Positions 29,020-34,577 of a DNA stretch of 34,577 nucleotides are shown piece by piece; position 1 is the stretch's first letter; each line of letters starts with the position of its first letter. The notes beneath the pieces were generated by a model. It saw nothing but the letters and a program-made list of their open reading frames with translations, was not told the DNA's origin and did no database searches. The stretch comes from Acidobacteriota bacterium. Lineage in GTDB: Bacteria > Acidobacteriota > Terriglobia > UBA7540. The DNA lies in assembly GCA_021828245.1 (NCBI GenBank), contig JAKASC010000002.1:1-34577 (forward strand), in the 5' to 3' direction. The translations under genes and the position numbers were made by a program.

Positions 29020-30162
29020 TCAGCGTGTTCCCGGCTTATAGTAGAAGTAACCTTCGGGGTTTCGCACGCGCAGGCCGGGCATGGTCACGCGAACCTCGAT
29101 GCGGTGAAAGCCTGTTTGCGTAAGATCATTTGGAACGTAAGCCAGCTCGTACTGGGTGTGAATCTCATCCGCCAGGCGAGCCAAATGCTGCACCAGCGCC
29201 TGAGACGACCATTGGGAGTAAAGGGCGCCGCCGGTAAAGCGGGTGTAAAACGCGAGAGGGCTCTTAAAAATGATCGAGTGGCTGAGGGTCGTCCGTGCCA
29301 CCTCGCCAAGAATCGGTCCGCCGGGAACGGGGTTCTCCCAGATGCGGGTGTCCATGTCCGGTGTATTGGGCATGCCGGGGACAGGCGGCCGGGCGACGTT
29401 GGTGTCAATCGGGTTGGGCGGAGGCGGCGTGGGCTTGCGCTTCAGAAGCGATTTAAGTCCGCTCAGGTCGAGTCCGTAGATGCTGACCTGGGCGGCAGCG
29501 GCTCGCTCGACCACTTCTCGGCGCGTCGTCTCACTGCCCGAATCCCAGCCATTGGAAATCGCCAGGATGATCCGGCGATCTTCCTTGGGACGGTGATCGA
29601 GCAGGTTAACCGCCTGCATGATGGCGTCATTGAGCCGCGCGCCGCCGCCCTCCGCCCGAATATCTTTCAGTGCGGCATCCAGCCGACGGCTGGAGTTGGT
29701 GAAGTCCTGCACCCGTTTTATTTGATCGGAGTAAAGAATGACGGCCGCCCGGCCTTCCGGCCCCAGCAACATTTGCGTCAGCACCGGCACAATAAAATCC
29801 AGATTTTTGACCAGCGGCGCCACCGCGTCATTGTCTTGAATTAACACGACGGCAGAGACAGGGTGTTCTTCGTGGTCGAATCGGGTAATCTGCTGAGGAA
29901 TGCCGTTGTCATAAACGCGGAAGTCGCGCTCCCGCAGCCCATAGACCACCTGGCCGGAGCGGTCGGTCACCGTCACCGGCGCGGTGACCAGGTTCGATTG
30001 GACTTTGATGGCGGCTTTGGTGTCCGGGCGGTCAGCGGGCGTGGCGGAGCTTTGCCCGCCGGCGGTTTGGGCCCTAAGCGACAGAACCCCCAGGCTCCCT
30101 CCCAGCAGGAAAGTGATTGCGGCAACTATAACGCGCTGCTTTTGGCTTCGAGCGTTGCGCAT
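29020..30162 (-). CDS. VWFA-related acidobacterial-type secreted protein with degenerate MIDAS
   Basis: The product has 380 residues from ATG 30162 (AGGAG about 7 bases upstream; the frame to 30195 adds 11). Residues 11-33 form a signal/anchor. The N-terminal module (VTAPVTVTDRSGQVVYGLRE, then DFRVYDNGIPQQI) is the strand-rich domain typical of acidobacterial VWFA-related proteins. A VWA domain follows (about 105-245, VSAVVLIQDNDAVAPL to ISIYGLDLS-like strands), then a Pro-rich linker and a C-terminal Tyr-rich domain. The metal-site DxSxS is replaced by DNDAV, so metal-dependent binding may be lost. The family is the strongest taxonomic hint in the window. Function is uncharacterised, presumably cell-surface interaction. 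Confidence 0.88.
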   Translation of the reverse strand: MRNARSQKQRVIVAAITFLLGGSLGVLSLRAQTAGGQSSATPADRPDTKAAIKVQSNLVTAPVTVTDRSGQVVYGLRERDFRVYDNGIPQQITRFDHEEHPVSAVVLIQDNDAVAPLVKNLDFIVPVLTQMLLGPEGRAAVILYSDQIKRVQDFTNSSRRLDAALKDIRAEGGGARLNDAIMQAVNLLDHRPKEDRRIILAISNGWDSGSETTRREVVERAAAAQVSIYGLDLSGLKSLLKRKPTPPPPNPIDTNVARPPVPGMPNTPDMDTRIWENPVPGGPILGEVARTTLSHSIIFKSPLAFYTRFTGGALYSQWSSQALVQHLARLADEIHTQYELAYVPNDLTQTGFHRIEVRVTMPGLRVRNPEGYFYYKPGTR

Positions 30163-30254
30163 CGCACGCTCCTCTCGCGTCTTCTGGACCCTCATCCTTT
30201 AGATGAAACCGGCTGCAGTGGCGTTGTAACCGGCGGCCCGACGCAGAGGCCGCC

Positions 30255-30992
30255 TCACCTTGGTCGTCTCTGCCGCACCGCCTCATAAAGCACAACGGCC
30301 ACCGCCACCGAGACGTTGAGCGATTCTACCGCACTTTGAAGCGGAATGCTGGCGCGTTGGTCGCAGCCTTCCCCCACCAGCCGATGCAACCCACCTCCTT
30401 CGCCCCCAAACACCAGCGCGCAAGGGCTGCGATATTCGAGGTCATAATAGGCGGTGGGGGCGCCGGCTTCAAATCCATAGACCCAAAGGCCCTGTTTCTT
30501 CAGAGTGGCCAAAGCGCGCGGCAGGTTGGGAACGCGAGCGACGCGAGCGTGTTCGAGGGCGCCGGCCGCCGCGCGCGCCACCGCCGGAGAAAGTCCCGCC
30601 GCCCGCCGCTCCGGTACGACGATGCCGTCCGCGCCGGCGCCAACCGCGGTGCGAATCACGGCGCCGAGGTTCCCGGGATCTTCCACGCCGTCCAGAACGA
30701 CGAGCAGGGGCTTCTCATTTCCATCGAGCAAAGCCTCCAGGCTTTCATAGGCTTTGGCCGCGCAAACCGCAATCACGTCTTGATGGTGGGTCGTGGCGGC
30801 TTGCCGTTCGAGCGCCGCGCGCGGCAGAAAGCGCAGAGAAACGCCGGCTGACCGGCATTCATCAATCAACTGCTGCAAGCGCGGGTTCGCAGCGCCGCGC
30901 GAAATCGCCACGTACTCTACGGGCCGCGACCGGAGAGCCTCAGCCACGGCATGGATGCCGTAGAGCACCTCCGGGAATTTTCCCTTGGACAT
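30255..30992 (-). CDS. rlmB: 23S rRNA 2'-O-methyltransferase RlmB-like (SpoU/TrmH family)
   Basis: The product has 245 residues from ATG 30992. An N-terminal substrate-binding domain (YGIHAVAEALRSRPVEYV) precedes a SPOUT knot carrying all three motifs: VLDGVEDPGNLGAVIRTA, the LVFGGEGGGLHRL loop and IPLQSAVESLNVSVAVAVVLYE. Members methylate the ribose of G2251 in 23S rRNA (E. coli numbering) or tRNA sites; the length and N-terminal domain favour RlmB. It follows gltX by 78 bp and precedes the VWFA gene by 92 bp on the same strand. An alternative ATG at 31034 would add 14 residues without a ribosome-binding site. Confidence 0.92.
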   Translation of the reverse strand: MSKGKFPEVLYGIHAVAEALRSRPVEYVAISRGAANPRLQQLIDECRSAGVSLRFLPRAALERQAATTHHQDVIAVCAAKAYESLEALLDGNEKPLLVVLDGVEDPGNLGAVIRTAVGAGADGIVVPERRAAGLSPAVARAAAGALEHARVARVPNLPRALATLKKQGLWVYGFEAGAPTAYYDLEYRSPCALVFGGEGGGLHRLVGEGCDQRASIPLQSAVESLNVSVAVAVVLYEAVRQRRPR

Positions 30993-31070
30993 GCCTCGTG
31001 CCCCTGCCTCCGCTGCCGCCTGCCGCCAATCCATAATCGAAACCGCAGGGACCGCCGCGCCGGAACGCTG

Positions 31071-32591
31071 TTACAGTTTTGCCGCCGCTTGGAATTCGCG
31101 CAGCCGCTCGGCGCAGCTTTTCACATGTTTTTTCAGTGGCAGCTTCGAGCCTTCTTCGAAAAGGGGTACCAATTTCTCGAGCTCCGGGCCGGACACTTGA
31201 CCGGTGAGCGCCACGCGAATCGGATGAAACAGCTCTTTGCCCTTCTTTCCGGTTTCCTTTTGGACTTCTTTGGTTATCGCTCGAAACCGCTCGCCGCTGA
31301 GTTCCGTCTCCGCCAAAGCCTTGGATATGAAGGCTTGGAGCACTTGGCGCGCACCCGGTTGTTCCACAACGTCGCGCGTCGGTCCGCGCTCCATCATGGC
31401 CTGCGCATCGTAGTTGAAGACCACCGAGGCGCGCGCCGACAGTTCGTCCAGCCGGTCCACAGAAGGCGCCAGGATGAGGAAAAGCTTTTTGAAAAGCCAC
31501 TCGGAGAGCTTGCCGTTGATCGGACGTTCAAGATAGCCGACGTCAACCAAGTGCTGCTCGACCCACGCGCGGAGGGCAGCGTCGCGGTCAAAGTCTCCCA
31601 CGTTGATCTGGCTGATGTAATGCCGATTGAAGGCGTAAAGTTTTTTAATATCGAACACTGCGGGGCTTTTGGTGATGTGATCGAGTGAGAACTGCGCGAT
31701 GAGTTGCTCTGTGCTCAGAATTTCCGTTTTGCCGTCGGCGGGTGACCAGCCGAGGAGCGCCAGATAATTCCGCAAGGCTTCGGGCAGAATGCCCATCTGG
31801 CGAAAGTTCTCAAGCGACGTGGCGCCGTGACGCTTGGAAAGGCGCGTGCGGTCAGGACCGAGAATGGTCGAGAGGTGAGCGAACTGGGGCGGCGTCCAGC
31901 CGAGAGCGCGATAGAGCGCCAACTGCCGAGGCGTGTTCGAGATGTGGTCATCGCCCCGAATCACGTGGGAAATCTGCATGAAGTAGTCATCAATCACCAC
32001 GGCGAAGTTGTAGGCGGGCTGGCCGCTCGAACGCATCAGGATGAGGTCTCCCATGACCTCGCTCGAAAAGCTCGTTTCGCCGTGCACCACGTCGCGCCAA
32101 CGGTAAATGCCTTCCGGGATTTTCAATCGGACCGCCGCCGCTTCGCCCGAGGCGCGGCGACGTTCCGCCTCGTGCAACGGAATAGCTCGGCATCGCCCGG
32201 AGTATTTCGGCTGACGCCCGGCTTCGAGCGCTGCCTGGCGCTCCGCCTCGAGTTGCTCCGGCGTACAGAAACAATAATAGGCTTGTCCGGTCTCGATTAA
32301 TTGGCGGGCGAACTTGCCGTAGAGTTCGCGCCGCTCCGATTGGCGATACGGCCCGTGCGCGCCGCCCTTATCCGGCCCTTCGTCCCAATCCAGGCCCAGC
32401 CACCGCAGATCGTCCAGGAGTTGGGATTCGTATTCCGCGCGCGACCGCTCCACGTCCGTATCTTCGATGCGGAGGATAAACTGCCCCTGATGATGCCGCG
32501 CGAACAACCAGTTGAAAAGCGCCGTTCGCGCGTTACCGACGTGGACATAACCGGTAGGACTCGGAGCAAAGCGGACTCGCACGCTCGACAT
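31071..32591 (-). CDS. gltX: Glutamyl-tRNA synthetase
   Basis: The product has 506 residues from ATG 32591. The class I HIGH motif is HVGN (17-20) in APSPTGYVHVGNART, and the KMSKS motif is LSKRH (251-255). The zinc-binding Cys107-x-Cys109 and Cys134 (YCFCTPE, SGRCRAI) are present. It charges tRNA-Glu, and in organisms lacking GlnRS it can also misacylate tRNA-Gln; which applies here cannot be read from the window. The open frame extends 13 codons further upstream without conservation. The gene leads a minus-strand group with rlmB and the VWFA gene and is divergent from the PilZ gene. Confidence 0.95.
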   Translation of the reverse strand: MSSVRVRFAPSPTGYVHVGNARTALFNWLFARHHQGQFILRIEDTDVERSRAEYESQLLDDLRWLGLDWDEGPDKGGAHGPYRQSERRELYGKFARQLIETGQAYYCFCTPEQLEAERQAALEAGRQPKYSGRCRAIPLHEAERRRASGEAAAVRLKIPEGIYRWRDVVHGETSFSSEVMGDLILMRSSGQPAYNFAVVIDDYFMQISHVIRGDDHISNTPRQLALYRALGWTPPQFAHLSTILGPDRTRLSKRHGATSLENFRQMGILPEALRNYLALLGWSPADGKTEILSTEQLIAQFSLDHITKSPAVFDIKKLYAFNRHYISQINVGDFDRDAALRAWVEQHLVDVGYLERPINGKLSEWLFKKLFLILAPSVDRLDELSARASVVFNYDAQAMMERGPTRDVVEQPGARQVLQAFISKALAETELSGERFRAITKEVQKETGKKGKELFHPIRVALTGQVSGPELEKLVPLFEEGSKLPLKKHVKSCAERLREFQAAAKL

Positions 32592-32751
32592 AGTAATGAT
32601 CCCAGTATTGCAAACTAACACAATCGCCAAAAGCCTGTACAGGCGGTAGCATCTTGAGTCCTACTCCCGGCGCTGATAGAGTAGGTCGGGCCGAGCGCCG
32701 AGCGTGCGGTTCGCTTCAAGTGTCGAGCATTCCGGCTGACAGGGGGTGACA

Positions 32752-33591
32752 ATGGGTTCCCTCGAGCAAAGACGTTCGGAGCGCTTAGCGCTCTCCATTC
32801 CCATTCGCGTCATCGGCATTGACCTGGCGGGAACACAATTTTCCGAGGACACGCATACCCGAATCATCAGCCGCGCCGGCGCGCAAATTGCCCTCACCCA
32901 CCGCGTGAATCCGGGAGATTCGATTCGCATTGTCAATTTGGAAAATTACAATGAAGCCGACTTTCGAGTGGTGGGGCTGATGACCACGGGCACGGGCACC
33001 AGCCCCAACGAGCTGGGCGTGGAGTGCACGGAAAGCGGCCGCAATATTTGGGGAGTGGAATTGCCCGCCGCGATGGATCCGCAGGGTTCGGAGGCCGGAG
33101 CTCTGCTGGAGTGCCGAGGCTGCCGGCAGCAAGCTCTTTGGACCGTCACCTTGATGGAAGTGGAGGTTTTGAACGCGACCGGCCAGGTGACACGTCCCTG
33201 CGACCGTTGCGCCAAGCTGATGTATTGGACCTACGCGGATACCATTCGCCGTCCCCGCGCCTTCGCCGAGACGGAACCGACCAGCCCCCCGCCCCGCCTC
33301 GATGAAGCTTTGAAGAAAGTCGAAAAACGGGGCGAAAAACGCCTGGGAATGAAAATGCCGATCCGCATCCGCAACGCGAACGGAGAAGTGGAAATTACCA
33401 AAACCGAAAATATGTCGAAGAACGGTTTTGCGGCCAACCTCGGCATGGACCTCCACGTCGGAGACACGGTGTCGGTGGTTTGCCCTTACTCGCCGGGGGA
33501 CGACGCGTTCGAGCAAAAGGCCGAGGTGCGTCGCCGCGCTCTTTTTGACCTGGGCGGCCGGCGCATCTACGGGTTTCGATACGTTCGATAG
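32752..33591 (+). CDS. Tandem PilZ protein with central four-Cys zinc ribbon
   Basis: The product has 279 residues from ATG 32752, with GGGGGTG five bases upstream (GTG 32746 is an alternative). The N-terminal PilZ-like domain (7-110) has RRSERLALSIPIRV but a degenerate second motif, RIISRAGAQI. A ribbon follows with CRGC (about 122) and CDRCAK (about 157). The C-terminal PilZ domain (about 195-279) has KRGEKRLGMKMPIRIRN and a good NMSKNG motif, consistent with the (D/N)xSxxG element for cyclic-di-GMP binding. It is therefore a candidate c-di-GMP receptor whose first domain may be structural. It is divergent from gltX and followed by the TIM-barrel gene 93 bp later. Confidence 0.83.
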   Translation: MGSLEQRRSERLALSIPIRVIGIDLAGTQFSEDTHTRIISRAGAQIALTHRVNPGDSIRIVNLENYNEADFRVVGLMTTGTGTSPNELGVECTESGRNIWGVELPAAMDPQGSEAGALLECRGCRQQALWTVTLMEVEVLNATGQVTRPCDRCAKLMYWTYADTIRRPRAFAETEPTSPPPRLDEALKKVEKRGEKRLGMKMPIRIRNANGEVEITKTENMSKNGFAANLGMDLHVGDTVSVVCPYSPGDDAFEQKAEVRRRALFDLGGRRIYGFRYVR

Positions 33592-33684
33592 AAGCACGCG
33601 GCCCCCAACGGAGACGCATCCCGCCGGTCATCGGCCGGAGCGCGGACGGGAGGGATGTGGGGCCGCGCACAAGAGGAGCTTGCA

Positions 33685-34577
33685 ATGGAACGCTCGGGGT
33701 CGCAGGGCAACGGTCGGAGTGCGGCAGTCAATCCTGCCCAAGCCGCGGACGCGCCTCGCGCCCGGCAGCTTGCCGCTCTCGGCTGGAAACTCGGTATCAT
33801 TACCGACGAAATCGCGGAGGACTTTGAGGTCGCCGTCCGTTTTATTGCCCGTCACGGCCTGCGCGGGTGCGAATTGCGCCGGCTGTGGAACAAGAATGTG
33901 ATGAATCTTTCCCGGGCGGAGCTTGACCGCGCCCGCGCGCTGATGGAGCAACACCATCTGAAGGTCTTGCAAATCGGCTCGCCCATTTTCAAATACAACC
34001 TGCCGCAGCTTCCCGCTCGGCCCCAGGAGCAGCGCGACACTTTCCGAGCGAATTTCACCGACGCGGATACGGAGCGGCTGTTGGAGGAGTCGTTTCGCTT
34101 GGCCCGTTTTTTCGGGACCCGCCGGGTGAGGGTTTTTAGTTACTGGCGCGTGGACCATCCCGCAGAGGCCTATCCTCATGTCCGCGAGGGCTTGGCTTGG
34201 GCGGCCGAGTTGGCCGGAAAGAACGGAATCCTCCTGACGCTCGAAAACGAGCACGAGTGCAACGTGGGAACGGGCAAGGAATTGGGGCGCCTGCTGCGCG
34301 ACATCAACTCGCCTCACCTGCGCGCCACCTGGGACCCGGCGAACGCAGCCATGTTGGGTGAGACGCCCTACCCCGACGGCTATGAGGCGGTCCGTGGCTG
34401 GGTGGAGCACGTTCACGTCAAAGACGTGCGCAAAAACCGCCGGACCGGCAAACTGGAGTGGGCCCCGGTCGGCGGCGGCGTGATTGACTGGAAGGGCCAA
34501 TGGGAGGCGCTTCGGCGGGACGGCTACTGCTCCACGGTTTCGCTCGAAACCCATTACCGCAAACCCGGCACCAGCAA
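33685..34577 (+). CDS. Sugar phosphate isomerase/epimerase-like TIM barrel, truncated by window edge
   Basis: The frame opens with ATG 33685 after AGAGGAG (7-base spacer) and is still open at the window end, so at least 297 residues are present and the C-terminus lies beyond. After about 30 variable residues the barrel begins with LGWKLGIITDEIAEDFE. Metal-binding positions typical of AP endonuclease 2/xylose isomerase-like barrels are visible: Glu in LLTLENEHE, Asp in ATWDPANA, His in VEHVHVKD and Glu in VSLETHY. Such enzymes isomerise or epimerise sugars or hydroxy acids using a divalent metal; the substrate is unknown. A large open frame on the opposite strand here is antisense noise. Confidence 0.88.
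   Translation, partial: MERSGSQGNGRSAAVNPAQAADAPRARQLAALGWKLGIITDEIAEDFEVAVRFIARHGLRGCELRRLWNKNVMNLSRAELDRARALMEQHHLKVLQIGSPIFKYNLPQLPARPQEQRDTFRANFTDADTERLLEESFRLARFFGTRRVRVFSYWRVDHPAEAYPHVREGLAWAAELAGKNGILLTLENEHECNVGTGKELGRLLRDINSPHLRATWDPANAAMLGETPYPDGYEAVRGWVEHVHVKDVRKNRRTGKLEWAPVGGGVIDWKGQWEALRRDGYCSTVSLETHYRKPGTS

Noticed and set aside
33628..34554. 308-codon open frame on the minus strand at the right edge
   Set aside because: It is antisense to a clear TIM-barrel coding frame on the plus strand that simply has no stop inside the window.

Overview
This is a GC-rich bacterial chromosome segment that most likely comes from an Acidobacteriota genome, probably assembled from a metagenome. 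The best taxonomic markers are a VWFA-related protein of the acidobacterial type (29020-30162), a tandem TonB-C secreted protein, and a PilZ protein with an internal zinc ribbon. The rest is ordinary housekeeping content (YvcK, GltX, RlmB, AcpS, ArgJ, GlmS, phosphohexomutase, an FtsB-like protein, CutA, MetB-type enzyme, LarE). No rRNA or CRISPR array is visible. The single tRNA is tRNA-Pro(TGG).

Layout. 1-2126: 3' part of yvcK and an AlgD-type nucleotide-sugar dehydrogenase, convergent. 2547-10517: a compact integrated element of about 7.9 kb in the tRNA-Pro gene. It is bounded by a 17-bp direct repeat in the anticodon arm and carries its own replacement T-arm for the tRNA. It encodes a tyrosine recombinase, an overlapping replication-like operon (XRE-type regulator, AAA ATPase with C-terminal HTH, two zinc-ribbon proteins, TubC_N-like protein), an oppositely oriented two-gene cassette of unknown function, a MerR-HTH coiled-coil protein, and an operon with an HNH nuclease. 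Two separate short-repeat clusters (TGTTGCA near 5185-5404, CGATTTTT near 8957-9043) and TGGGCACA repeats at both ends look like replication-control, operator and integrase-arm sites. No capsid, terminase or conjugation gene was recognised.

10702-23901: chromosomal genes in short operons: membrane protein, outer-membrane barrel and membrane-anchored cytochrome c; LarE; HDAC-like deacetylase, ABM-domain protein and GlmS; ArgJ; an inner-membrane protein, FtsB-like protein and phosphohexomutase; CutA; a MetB-type enzyme. The GlmS homologue has Ser where the catalytic N-terminal Cys should be, although the rest of the protein looks intact.

23902-26725: a repeat-rich island with several hairpin families. 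It includes a 135-bp repeat present twice in direct orientation, a RHH/PIN toxin-antitoxin pair and an orphan 280-residue gene. 26726-34577: RsbRD-type domain protein, AcpS, TonB-C protein and a secreted protein on the plus strand; GltX, RlmB and the VWFA protein on the minus strand; then PilZ-Zn-PilZ and a sugar isomerase/epimerase-like TIM barrel truncated by the window edge.

All calls come from reading the sequence. No database search was run, so family names rest on motif recognition, and identities and counts were made by eye.
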